DNA from: Altererythrobacter sp.
Lineage (GTDB): Bacteria > Pseudomonadota > Alphaproteobacteria > Sphingomonadales > Sphingomonadaceae
DNA length: 63,522 bases
Reading direction: 5' to 3'
Assembly (NCBI GenBank): GCA_017308255.1
Contig: JAFKFN010000020.1
Location: 1 to 63,522, forward strand
A program made the position numbers and the translations under genes. The first letter of the stretch is position 1. Every line of letters begins with the position of its first letter. The notes below the pieces were generated by a model that ran no database searches, was not told the origin of the DNA, and saw nothing but the letters and a program-made list of their open reading frames with translations. Of the stretch, positions 9,410 through 17,022 are shown one piece after another.

Positions 9410-10759
9410 CTATCGCCTTCCAGCTACCTCCGCTTCAGGGAAAGCGCCTTCCCCGAAAACCCATTCGCTAAACAGCGGGCGCAAGTCCCGGCCACTGGCC
9501 TTTTCCATGGCGTGCTCGAAGTGGATGCTTGTCACGGTCCCGCCGGCGTGAGCGCGCGTATAACGGCGCAGGCCGGACCAGAAGGCCGCCTCGCCAAGCG
9601 TGGTGCGCAGATGATCCATGAACAACGCGCCCTTGCTGTATTGGACGGCCCGCCGCGTCTTCAGGGTCGGATATCGCCCTTCCCAGGCGAGGGGTTTGTC
9701 GAATCCTTCCAGGCGAGCCGTATCCAGCCGGCGGCGTGCAACATCCAGTTCGGCTTCATAGGCAGCCCGCCCGTAACGATGCTCCTTCCAGGCGGCTGTC
9801 ATGAAACTGGTGATGCCCTCGTTGAGCCAGAAATCCCTGAGTGTCGTGCACGTGATGAGATTGCCCCACCACTGGTGGGCGAGCTCGTGCACAACCGCCC
9901 AGTCTTCCGCCGGATCGTCCACATTCTTCGGCAAGCTATCGACGCCGAGCACGGAGAAGGTCGCGGCCTCTTGCGCTTCGTTCCCTTCGACCAGAAGCTG
10001 GCTGTATTCGGCAACGGGAAGCGGCACGCCGGCCTTGTCGGACAGGAAGCGGACCATCTCGCCCGTCTCGGCGAAGCGCTGCTTCAAATCGGCCGCCTCG
10101 GCGACATCGCTTAGATAAATGAGCCGGGTCGATTCGGCCTTGTCGCTGGCGCGGGCAAATCGGCCGACGGCAAAGCCATAGAGATAAGCCGAATAGGGTC
10201 GGGGTGCTTTCCAGCTGTGAATTTCGCTGCCGTCCGGCCCCGGTCGTTTTGCGACCTGGCGGCCGACCGAAAGCGTGTCCATGCCCGCCGGAACGCGCAG
10301 GTCGAGGGAAAAGGCCGCCTTGTCGCCGAACTGGTCTTGCGCGCAGATCATCCAGTCGCAGGCGAAATAACTCGTGTAGAGCGCCGCTGCCGAACGCGCG
10401 AACCCGCGCGCGGGACGACCGTGGTATGCCAACTCCAGCTTCACCGTGCGCCCGCGCGGGAGCGGCTTGGGCAGGTCGAAAGTGAGAACGCCGCCCCGCA
10501 CGTTTGCAGCGAGGGAAGCGCCATCGAGCGTTGCGCTGTCGATGCTCAGCGCATTGCCTGAGAAGCTGATCCGCTGGAGCCCGTCGCCCAGTGCGCGCAA
10601 GTGCACTGTCTCGCGTCCGGCGATGGTCCCGTTCTGGATATCCGGTGTAAGCGCCAGTTCGTAACTGGTGACGTCGAAGCCTTCGCCCGGCGCCGGATCG
10701 GCCAGAGCAGGGCTCGCCGGCAACAATACCAGGAAAGCTGCGAAGGCCCTGGGGATCAT
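9410..10759 (-). CDS. Short M1 family zinc metallopeptidase, secreted
   Basis: A 449-residue aminopeptidase-like protein. Signal peptide MIPRAFAAFLVLLPASPALA, then an M1 N-terminal beta domain (TSYELALTPDIQNGTI). The zinc site is VVHELAHQWWG with His291, Glu292 and His295, and the third ligand Glu314 in FWLNEGITSF, giving HEXXH-X18-E. The substrate-binding GAMEN segment is replaced by GNEAQEAATFSVLG. The large C-terminal helical domain of PepN-type enzymes is missing: the protein ends shortly after the catalytic domain, as in short bacterial M1 proteins. I start at the ATG at 10759, which begins the signal peptide. Probably periplasmic; substrate unknown. Upstream sits the divergently unrelated holin gene. 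Confidence 0.9.
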   Translation of the reverse strand: MIPRAFAAFLVLLPASPALADPAPGEGFDVTSYELALTPDIQNGTIAGRETVHLRALGDGLQRISFSGNALSIDSATLDGASLAANVRGGVLTFDLPKPLPRGRTVKLELAYHGRPARGFARSAAALYTSYFACDWMICAQDQFGDKAAFSLDLRVPAGMDTLSVGRQVAKRPGPDGSEIHSWKAPRPYSAYLYGFAVGRFARASDKAESTRLIYLSDVAEAADLKQRFAETGEMVRFLSDKAGVPLPVAEYSQLLVEGNEAQEAATFSVLGVDSLPKNVDDPAEDWAVVHELAHQWWGNLITCTTLRDFWLNEGITSFMTAAWKEHRYGRAAYEAELDVARRRLDTARLEGFDKPLAWEGRYPTLKTRRAVQYSKGALFMDHLRTTLGEAAFWSGLRRYTRAHAGGTVTSIHFEHAMEKASGRDLRPLFSEWVFGEGAFPEAEVAGRR

Positions 10760-10835
10760 TGCTTTTCCAACCTCCATCCAGGGGAATGGACAATTCCCGG
10801 CGAGCCTTCAGCCGCTTGAGCTATCCTGAGTGCGG

Positions 10836-11249
10836 TTACCGTTCCACCCCCTTCGCTTTCCCCCACTGCCGCGCGGCGGTGTAGCCGAGGTAGCCGGTGC
10901 CGAAGAGCGCATAAAGCGGCTCCGGCAATCCGTTGAGGTAGGCGTTCATGCCCGCGGCGATGGCGTGCGCGGCTTCGGGGCGAAACGCGGCGATCAGGCC
11001 CATGGGCACTGCCCACAGCAGCAGGGCGTACATCACATAGAGGAAGCTCGGCCGCGCGCGGCTGGTCCACGGGTCGGCCGATTTCGCTTCCGCAAGGATC
11101 GCGGAAAGGCGCGCCTGGACCGCTTCCAGTTCCTGCGATCCTTCCAGCTTGATCAATTCCAGCTTGGCCCGTTCGCGGGCTTCCTTGTCGGGTATCACCT
11201 TATCGATGATCGAGGCGATGGGGCTGATGAGCGATTCGATAAGGGCCAT
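10836..11249 (-). CDS. Holin of the GTA/3TM family, orphan
   Basis: A 137-residue protein resembling the '3TM holin for gene-transfer release' family of alphaproteobacteria. The N-terminal amphipathic half (ALIESLISPIASIIDKVIPDKEARERAKLELIKLEGSQ, read in parts) is typical. Two hydrophobic segments follow, LYVMYALLLWAVPMGLIAA and a second one around PLYALFGTGYLGYTAA, with PWTSRARPS just before the first. The ATG at 11249 has a ribosome-binding site (AAGGATCGCGCC). No capsid, tail, endolysin or integrase gene is nearby, so it is a domesticated or relic holin, or part of a split gene-transfer-agent set. Holins permeabilise the inner membrane for endolysin export. Confidence 0.8.
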   Translation of the reverse strand: MALIESLISPIASIIDKVIPDKEARERAKLELIKLEGSQELEAVQARLSAILAEAKSADPWTSRARPSFLYVMYALLLWAVPMGLIAAFRPEAAHAIAAGMNAYLNGLPEPLYALFGTGYLGYTAARQWGKAKGVER

Positions 11250-11319
11250 GGCGCGATCCTTGCAAAGTGAGTCGCCAATCAATGAACCCATACGGTTCAT
11301 GTAGGAAAGTAAAATATCC

Positions 11320-12201
11320 CTAAGCCGTCCGTTTCGGCGGCGGGCGCCGGGTCTTGAGCGCCACCAGCACGCCCGATCCGGCGATGAGCGCCATGCCGAA
11401 CAGGCTTACCGCTCCCGGCACGTGCCCGAACACGAGATAGCCGAGCAGCCCCGCCCACAGCAGTTGCAGGTAGTTGAGCGGCGCCAGCAGCGAAGCGGGC
11501 GCATCGCGAAACGCGGCGGTGAACAGGAAATGCCCAAGGCCGCCCATCACGCCCAGGCCGGCAAACAGCGCGGCTTCCAGCATGTCGGGCGCATGGTCTT
11601 CGATCAGCCACGGCATGGCCAGGCCATAGAGGATGGAGCCGGCCAGCGCGGTATAGAACAGCAGCGCGAAGGTGTTCTCGCTGGCGGCCAGCACGCGCGA
11701 GAGAAGCTGGTAGCCGAGGTTCATCGCCACCGCGCACAGCGCGAAGCTTATGCCGATTCCGGTGATCTCGCTGCCCGGCCGGGCGATGGCCAGCACTCCG
11801 GCGAAGCCCAGCGCCGTCGCAACCCATCCGCTCGGCCCGATGCGCTCGCCCAGAACCGGCCCCGCCGCGATTACCAGCAGGATCGGCGCCAGGAACAGGA
11901 TCGCGGTGGTCTCGGCCACCGGCATTTCCCGCAGGGCGAGCGCGATGAACAGCGAAGCCAGCGCCAGGCAGAACGCGCGCAGCACCACCAGCGCCGTCCG
12001 CCGGGTCTCCACCATGCGGCACCCGTGAGTGGGGCCCAGCAGAGCGGCCATCAGCAGCAGGTTGCCCAGATAGCGCACGCCCACGATCAGCGCCGGCGAA
12101 TGGCTCTGGGCGAGGTACTTGGTGCTGGTGTCCATGCACGCGAACAGCGCCAGCGCGGCGATGCATAGCAAGACGCCACGAACGGGATGGGCTGGAGGCA
12201 T
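11320..12201 (-). CDS. EamA/DMT family inner-membrane transporter
   Basis: A 293-residue protein of about ten hydrophobic segments in two EamA repeats. The first begins near GVLLCIAALALFACMDTSTKYL and the second near GIGISFALCAVAMNLGYQLLSRV. Family members export amino acids, metabolites or drugs; the substrate cannot be told. The open frame extends 60 codons further upstream, but that part is only the translation of tRNA-Pro(GGG) plus its flank, so the ATG at 12201 (MPPAHPVRG) is the start. The C-terminus is short and basic (KTRRPPPKRTA). The gene lies 41 bases downstream of the tRNA on the same strand and could be read from the tRNA promoter. Confidence 0.88.
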   Translation of the reverse strand: MPPAHPVRGVLLCIAALALFACMDTSTKYLAQSHSPALIVGVRYLGNLLLMAALLGPTHGCRMVETRRTALVVLRAFCLALASLFIALALREMPVAETTAILFLAPILLVIAAGPVLGERIGPSGWVATALGFAGVLAIARPGSEITGIGISFALCAVAMNLGYQLLSRVLAASENTFALLFYTALAGSILYGLAMPWLIEDHAPDMLEAALFAGLGVMGGLGHFLFTAAFRDAPASLLAPLNYLQLLWAGLLGYLVFGHVPGAVSLFGMALIAGSGVLVALKTRRPPPKRTA

Positions 12202-12241
12202 CGAAGACCCCTTGGCAGCCGCGCTGTCGGGAGGAAACCAC

Positions 12242-12318
12242 TGGTCGGGACGACTGGATTCGAACCAGCGACCCCCACACCCCCAGTGTGATGCGCTACC
12301 AGGCTGCGCTACGTCCCG
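12242..12318 (-). tRNA. tRNA-Pro (anticodon GGG)
   Basis: Acceptor CGGGACG / CGTCCCG with discriminator A and encoded CCA. Proline-type D-arm GCGCAGCCTGGTAGCGC. The anticodon stem TCACA/TGTGG surrounds the loop CTGGGGG, placing GGG at 34-36. 77 nt in all. Its 3' end is 40 bases upstream of the start of the same-strand DMT gene. Confidence 0.95.
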
Positions 12319-12570
12319 AGCCAGTGGAGGCGCGCATATAGGCAAGCGGCCGGGGCGAGGCAAGCGCCGTGGATCGTCCAATTTTCAGCGCTCGCTGGCC
12401 CCCCTGGCAAGCCCGTGCCGCGCCCCCTGTGGCCGCTGCGGCAAGGTGCGCGCCATTGTGAGGTTGTGAGCCTTGGTCCTAGCTGCTAGGCGCGGCGGCC
12501 ATCGAGGGGGAGGGCGCGTTTCACGGCGCGTTCCGATCCGGTCACCTGCCGTTCTGATAGGCCGTAAAAT

Positions 12571-12891
12571 ATGCTCGATTTTCTTGCCGCCGGTTCCGCT
12601 GCGGCCGCGCCTCCCGGATGGATACAGTTCCTGCCGATCGTCGGCATGATCGCGATCTTCTGGTTCCTCATCATCCGCCCGCAGATGCGCCAGCAGAAGG
12701 CGCACAGGGAAAAAGTGGCGGGCGTCAAGCGGGGGGACCAGGTGGTCACCGCCGGCGGACTGGTCGGCAAGGTCATCAAGGTGGACGATGACTATGTGGA
12801 GCTGGAGATCGCCCAGGGCGTACGCGTCAAGGCGGTCAAATCCACGCTGGGCGATATCCTGTCGTCCGGTGGCAAACCGGCCAACGACTGA
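12571..12891 (+). CDS. yajC: Preprotein translocase auxiliary subunit YajC
   Basis: A 106-residue single-span membrane protein of the SecDF-YajC accessory complex. The hydrophobic segment IQFLPIVGMIAIFWFLIIRPQ is followed by MRQQKAHREKVAGVKRGDQVVTAGGLVGKV, the conserved cytosolic core. It starts an operon with secD 15 bases downstream and secF after that. The roughly 250 bases between tRNA-Pro and this gene hold no other coding sequence and must carry the promoter, which I could not define. Confidence 0.95.
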   Translation: MLDFLAAGSAAAAPPGWIQFLPIVGMIAIFWFLIIRPQMRQQKAHREKVAGVKRGDQVVTAGGLVGKVIKVDDDYVELEIAQGVRVKAVKSTLGDILSSGGKPAND

Positions 12892-12906
12892 GGACGAGCT
12901 GGGGCG

Positions 12907-14511
12907 ATGCTCGATTTTCCGTTCTGGAAGCGCGTTTACCTCTGGGGGATAACGCTGTTCTTCGCCGTGGCCGCCGTGCCCTCGCTGCTGGCGCTTGGCG
13001 GCATCACCCTGCCTTCGTTCCTGCCCCGCCCGATGATCAGCCTCGGGCTGGACCTCGCGGGCGGCAGCCATATCCTGCTAGAGGCCGATTCCCGGCAGGT
13101 CGCTCGCCAGCGGCTGGAAACGATGGAAGAAAGCATCCGCACCACGCTGCGCGATGCCCAGCCCCGCATCCGAATCGGTGACGTATCGGCGGCCGGCGGC
13201 CGGCTCTCGTTCCTGCTGGAAGACCCCGCCGATGTCGATCGCGCGCGCGAGGCGCTGCTGCCGCTGATCAACGGCACCGGCATCACCCGTGAATGGGATC
13301 TGCAGGTGGTCGATGGCAGCCGCTTCGTCCTCACGCAGACGAAGTCGGGCCTCGATGCCGCGATCAACGGCGCGATGGATAGCGCGACCGAAGTGGTCCG
13401 CAAGCGTATCGATGCGCTCGGCACGCGTGAGCCGACGATCATCCGCCAGGGCAGCGACCGCATCGTGGTCGATGTGCCTGGCCTCAAGGACCCGCAAGCG
13501 CTCAAGGATCTGCTCGGCCAGACGGCGGAGCTGGAATTCAAGCTGGTCGACCAGTCCGCCCTGCCGGCCGACGTGGCCCAGGGCATCGCCCCTCCGGGCA
13601 GCGAGATCGTGCCTTATGCCAAGGGCACGGCGGGCGAGGGGACGTCGATCGCGGTCAAGCGGCTCGGCGGCATCCGCGGCGATTCGCTGACCAACGCGCA
13701 GCAGAGCTTCGATCCGCAGACCAATGCGCCGGTGGTCACCATCCATTTCGACGCCCAGGGCGGCGCACGCTTCGCCCGGCTGACCAGCCAGAACGTCAAC
13801 AAGCCGTTCGCCATCATCCTCGACGGCGAAGTGCTCTCCGCGCCCAATATCAACGAGCCGATCCTCGGCGGTACGGCGCAGATTTCCGGTAACTTCACCG
13901 TCGATACCGCCAATCAGCTCGCCATCGCCCTGCGTTCGGGCGCGCTGCCGGTCGATCTCCAGGTGATCGAGGAATTCTCGATCAGCGCCGAACTGGGCAA
14001 GGATTCGATCACCAAGGGCGCGGTCGGGATGACCGTGGGCTTCGTCGTGCTGCTGATGTTCATGACGGTGACCTACGGGCGCTTCGGGTTCTACACCAAT
14101 GCGGCGCTGTTCCTGAACCTGCTGATGATCCTCGGCGTCCTGGCCCTGCTGGGTTCCATGGCGGCGCTTACGCTGCCCGGCATCGCCGGCCTCGTGCTCA
14201 CGGTGGGCGCGGCGGTCGATGCCAACGTGCTGATCAACGAGCGAATACGGGAAGAACGGGCGCGCGGGCGGCGCGTGGTCCAGGCGGTGGAACTGGGCTA
14301 TAGCGAAGCCAGCCGCGCGATCTTCGATGCCAACATCACCAACGTGATCGCCGCGGTGATCATGTTCCTGTTCGGCACCGGCCCCGTGCGCGGCTTTGCC
14401 GTTGTGCTGATGATCGGTATCATCACGTCCGTGTTCACCGCCGTGACGCTGACCCGGATGTGGGTCGCCGGCTGGCTGCGGCGCAAGCGCCCCACCGATA
14501 TCGTGCTTTGA
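12907..14511 (+). CDS. secD: Protein translocase subunit SecD
   Basis: A 534-residue RND-type membrane protein that, with SecF, uses proton motive force to complete Sec-dependent export. The first transmembrane span (residues about 8-30) leads to LPRPMISLGLDLAGGSH, the classic SecD D1 motif. A large periplasmic P1 domain follows (DVPGLKDPQALKDLLGQTAELEF). After it come about five C-terminal spans containing VGLTVGAAVDANVLINERIREE-like signature residues (AAVDANVLINERIREE). Length is usual for alphaproteobacteria. It lies between yajC and secF (15-base gaps). Confidence 0.97.
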   Translation: MLDFPFWKRVYLWGITLFFAVAAVPSLLALGGITLPSFLPRPMISLGLDLAGGSHILLEADSRQVARQRLETMEESIRTTLRDAQPRIRIGDVSAAGGRLSFLLEDPADVDRAREALLPLINGTGITREWDLQVVDGSRFVLTQTKSGLDAAINGAMDSATEVVRKRIDALGTREPTIIRQGSDRIVVDVPGLKDPQALKDLLGQTAELEFKLVDQSALPADVAQGIAPPGSEIVPYAKGTAGEGTSIAVKRLGGIRGDSLTNAQQSFDPQTNAPVVTIHFDAQGGARFARLTSQNVNKPFAIILDGEVLSAPNINEPILGGTAQISGNFTVDTANQLAIALRSGALPVDLQVIEEFSISAELGKDSITKGAVGMTVGFVVLLMFMTVTYGRFGFYTNAALFLNLLMILGVLALLGSMAALTLPGIAGLVLTVGAAVDANVLINERIREERARGRRVVQAVELGYSEASRAIFDANITNVIAAVIMFLFGTGPVRGFAVVLMIGIITSVFTAVTLTRMWVAGWLRRKRPTDIVL

Positions 14512-14526
14512 GGGCGGGATAGAGAC

Positions 14527-15498
14527 ATGAAACTGTTCAAGCTCATTCCCGACAATACCAATATCAAGTTCCTGCGCTGGCGGGTGCCATTCTACGCGGT
14601 CAGCCTCCTGCTCATGGCGGCTTCTTTTGCGCTGGTATTCACCAAGGGCCTGAACCTCGGCGTGGATTTCGTCGGCGGGCAATCGATCCGGGTGACCTTC
14701 GCCGAAGGCACCGTGGCCCCCCTGGCGGAAGTGCGGGAAGAGATCGACGGGCTGGGCTACGGCGATCCGATTCTCCAACAGCTCGGCCAGCCGAACCAGA
14801 TCGCCGTCCGCATGAAGCTGCCGGACGAGGAGAATCCCGCTCTCACCGAGAAGATGAACACCGATATCCGCTCCACGCTGGAACGGAACCATCCCGATGC
14901 CCAGATCGGCCAGGCCGAATCCGTGTCCGGCAAGGTGTCCCAGGAACTGTTCCGCAACGGCATGGTCGCGCTGCTGCTGGCGATGATCGGCATCTCGATC
15001 TACATCTGGATCCGGTTCGAATGGCAATTCGGCGTCGGCGCGCTGTTCGCGCTGGCGCATGACGTGACTCTCACCGTGGGGCTGTTTTCGCTCACGGGGA
15101 TGGAATTCGATCTCAATATCGTCGCCTCGCTGCTCACGCTCATCGGCTATTCGCTCAACGACAATATCGTCGTTTACGACCGCGTGCGCGAGAACCTGAA
15201 GAAATACCGCAAGATGCCGGTGCCGGAACTGCTCGATCTCTCGGTGAACGAGACGCTGTCACGCACGGTGGTCACCTCCACCTCGCTGCTGATCACGCTG
15301 GTCGCGCTTCTGCTCCTAGGCCCGGAAGTGATCTTCGGCTTCACCCTGGCGATCACGTTCGGCATCTTCGTCGGCACTTACAGCTCGATCTACATGGCGA
15401 CCCCGATCCTGGTGTGGCTGGGGGTCAAGCAGGACAGCTTCGTGCCGACCGAAAGTGTGGCCGACAGGCAGGATCGCAAGGCCCGGGGCGAAGCCTGA
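14527..15498 (+). CDS. secF: Protein translocase subunit SecF
   Basis: A 323-residue partner of SecD. The N-terminal span leads to GLNLGVDFVGGQSIRV, the SecF D1 motif. A short periplasmic domain with IQQLGQPNQIAVRM-like residues follows, then five C-terminal spans including LTLIGYSLNDNIVVYDRVRENLKKYR, the conserved SecF signature, and VNETLSRTVVTSTS. The gene ends the yajC-secD-secF operon and is followed 6 bases later by a GC-rich hairpin, beyond which the convergent XRE regulator ends. Confidence 0.97.
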   Translation: MKLFKLIPDNTNIKFLRWRVPFYAVSLLLMAASFALVFTKGLNLGVDFVGGQSIRVTFAEGTVAPLAEVREEIDGLGYGDPILQQLGQPNQIAVRMKLPDEENPALTEKMNTDIRSTLERNHPDAQIGQAESVSGKVSQELFRNGMVALLLAMIGISIYIWIRFEWQFGVGALFALAHDVTLTVGLFSLTGMEFDLNIVASLLTLIGYSLNDNIVVYDRVRENLKKYRKMPVPELLDLSVNETLSRTVVTSTSLLITLVALLLLGPEVIFGFTLAITFGIFVGTYSSIYMATPILVWLGVKQDSFVPTESVADRQDRKARGEA

Positions 15499-15504
15499 TA
15501 CGGC

Positions 15505-15532
15505 GGCCGATCCGCTACCCGGCGGATCGGCC
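15505..15532. terminator. GC-rich hairpin after secF
   Basis: A perfect 11-bp inverted repeat (GGCCGATCCGC / GCGGATCGGCC) with a 6-base loop, 6 bases past the secF stop. It has no T tract, so it is either a Rho-assisted stop or an mRNA-stabilising 3' end. It lies between convergent genes. Confidence 0.5.
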
Positions 15533-15600
15533 CCGATCGGGCCGCGCTTGACGAGGCCGCCGCCCGCGCGGCGGCGCTCGCCCGCAATCGGCTCACAATG

Positions 15601-16173
15601 TCACAAGGGGCGGACCAGCATCTCCGCCCCGGCGATCCAGGCCGGGTTGTCGATCACGATCTGTCGTTGCCCGAGGCCTGGTGGAAGCAGCCCGACCAGC
15701 GTGCCCCGCCGGTCGATCAGGCGGCCGAAGGCGAAGCGCCCGCCCGAACGGGGGACCAGCACGTCGCGATTGATCAGCTTCGGCGCTTCCTCGGGCGGGT
15801 GTTGCCGCATCCAGATCTGGTCGCCGGCGCGGTATTCCCCTTGCGGCGCCTCGACCAACAGGCACACCAGCGGTGTCTCCCCGCCCAGCTCGATCGGCAG
15901 GATCGCATCGCGCGGGGCCGACAGCGCTTCCGCGCCGGTTTCCGCCAGCCGGGCGATGATCTTCGTTTCCTCCGCCTCTTCACCTTTCACCAGCAGTTCC
16001 GGATCCACGCCCAGCGCGGCGGCGATGCGGTTCATCCACACCAGCGAAAGATTGCGCATCCCGGTTTCCAGCCGGCCGATGGTCTGCGCCGTGGTCGGCG
16101 GATCGCAGCGCGCCGCCACCTGGGCCAGCGTCATGCCCTTCTGCTTGCGAATGTCGCGGATACGATTGATCAC
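15601..16173 (-). CDS. XRE family transcriptional regulator
   Basis: A 190-residue DNA-binding protein. The N-terminal Cro/C1 helix-turn-helix spans about residues 2-60: INRIRDIRKQKGMTLAQVAARC, then TTAQTIGRLETGMRNLSLVWMNRIAAALG. A C-terminal beta-rich domain (QGEYRAGDQIWMRQ, VLVPRSGGRFAFGRLIDRRG) resembles an S24/LexA-like fold without a recognisable Ser-Lys dyad. The frame is open to a TTG at 16194; I prefer the GTG at 16173, which starts at the usual HTH boundary and leaves the palindrome at 16189-16201 untranslated. Divergent from DUF6456. Probably autoregulatory (inference); ligand unknown. Confidence 0.82.
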   Translation of the reverse strand: MINRIRDIRKQKGMTLAQVAARCDPPTTAQTIGRLETGMRNLSLVWMNRIAAALGVDPELLVKGEEAEETKIIARLAETGAEALSAPRDAILPIELGGETPLVCLLVEAPQGEYRAGDQIWMRQHPPEEAPKLINRDVLVPRSGGRFAFGRLIDRRGTLVGLLPPGLGQRQIVIDNPAWIAGAEMLVRPL

Positions 16174-16188
16174 GGCTCGATTGATCCT

Positions 16189-16201
16189 AACCAATTTGGT
16201 T
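16189..16201. promoter_or_regulatory. Palindrome in the XRE/DUF6456 divergent region, candidate operator
   Basis: AACCAA-T-TTGGTT is a perfect 6-bp inverted repeat around one base, sitting 16 bases upstream of the preferred XRE start and 66 bases upstream of the divergent DUF6456 gene. Its AT-rich sequence stands out from the GC-rich surroundings. The position suits an XRE autoregulatory site. No direct evidence of binding. Confidence 0.4.
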
Positions 16202-16266
16202 TTTCCGTTTTCCTACAGACAAGTCGATTTGGCAAGAGCCTCGCGCATCGGGCCAAGGAGATTCAC

Positions 16267-16740
16267 ATGCGCCGCACCCTCGTCGAACGGGAACTCACGC
16301 CGGAAGGGCCGCGCCGCAGGGCAGGGGTGGCCCCGCGCCGGCGCAGCGTCACGGTCAACCTGGCCGAATCGCCGCTTGGCTGGCTCCACGCCCACGGCCA
16401 CTTGTGCGATCGGCTGTTCGATGCGGGCGAGCGCCTGCGCGCGGATTACGAGCGCGCCCAGCTCGCACCGGGCCTGACGATGCGCTGGGAGCCGGTGCGG
16501 ATTCGCGGCACCGGCCATTCCGGCCTCTCGCCCACGGAGGCGCAACTGGCCGCGCGCCGCCGGTTCGACGGGGCGATCGCCGCCGCGGGCAAGGGGCTGG
16601 AAGATATCCTCTGGCGCGTCGTCTGCGCCTGCGAAACGCTACCCGCCGCCGAAAAAGCGCTCGACTGGCCGGCGCGCAGCGGCAAGCTCGTACTCAAGCT
16701 GGCGCTCGATCGCGTGGCGGATTTCTACCGGATCAGGTGA
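16267..16740 (+). CDS. DUF6456 domain protein
   Basis: A 157-residue protein with a basic N-terminus (RRTLVERELTPEGPRRRAG) and a C-terminal DUF6456 domain: AGERLRADYERAQLAPGLTMRWEP, then GLSPTEAQLAARRRFDGAI and a terminal ALDRVADFYRIR. In alphaproteobacteria this domain occurs in small putative DNA-binding or cell-cycle-linked proteins of unknown function. The ATG at 16267 has a strong ribosome-binding site (AAGGAGA, 6-7 bases ahead). It is divergent from the XRE regulator, suggesting shared control. The much longer open frame upstream is an antisense shadow of that regulator. Confidence 0.82.
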   Translation: MRRTLVERELTPEGPRRRAGVAPRRRSVTVNLAESPLGWLHAHGHLCDRLFDAGERLRADYERAQLAPGLTMRWEPVRIRGTGHSGLSPTEAQLAARRRFDGAIAAAGKGLEDILWRVVCACETLPAAEKALDWPARSGKLVLKLALDRVADFYRIR

Positions 16741-16771
16741 CGGGGGAGGCCCTGACTCAAGAAGCCTGACC

Positions 16772-16878
16772 TGGTAGTCGCAGCCCTGTAACTCCCCGCC
16801 CGGTAGCTTCCCGTCCGGTAAATCCCCGCCCCGGTAAATCCCCGCCCAGTAACGCCCAGCCCAGTAGCGCCCAGCCCC
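16772..16878. repeat. Seven-unit 15-bp minisatellite
   Basis: Tandem units with consensus (a/g)gtaa-tccccgccc: starts at 16772, 16787, 16802, 16817, 16833, 16848 and 16863. Six units are 15 bases, and those at 16817 and 16863 run to 16 with an extra C. Read on the minus strand each unit encodes a five-residue block (AGRYW, AGRYW, AGIYR, GGDLP, DGKLP, GGELQ, GCDYQ), resembling degenerate pentapeptide repeats; the 16-base unit changes the frame. The array follows DUF6456 and abuts a REP palindrome. Confidence 0.75.
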
Positions 16879-16883
16879 AGTCT

Positions 16884-16961
16884 CGTCATTGCGAGCGTAG
16901 CGAAGCAATCCAGGGCAGTTCTGCGCCGCTCTGGATTGCGTCGCTACGCTCGCAATGACGA
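16884..16961. repeat. REP-like palindromic repeat, copy 2
   Basis: Arms cgtcattgcgagcgtagcg... and ...cgctacgctcgcaatgacg flank a short centre containing caatcca/tggattg. The two arms are nearly perfect inverted copies. Same element as 1-59 and 22829-22907, with different central bases. It sits between the minisatellite and the 3' end of the ABC-F gene. Confidence 0.88.
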
Positions 16962-17022
16962 AGGTCCGGCGGAAGCAGGCGTCTTCCCGCCAGGCCCGTG
17001 TCAACGGCACCAGCGCCCCGGG

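Noticed and set aside
12202-12381. 60-residue N-terminal extension of the DMT transporter
   Set aside because: It is the translation of tRNA-Pro(GGG) and its flank (VAQPGSASHWG...). The real start is at 12201.
13078-15060. 660-codon minus-strand open frame opposite secD/secF
   Set aside because: Shadow of secDF; low-complexity His/Asp/Gln composition and no domain.
16639-17010. Minus-strand 123-codon frame containing pentapeptide-like blocks
   Set aside because: Its first part is only the translation of the REP palindrome and its end overlaps DUF6456. I report the minisatellite as DNA, not as a gene.
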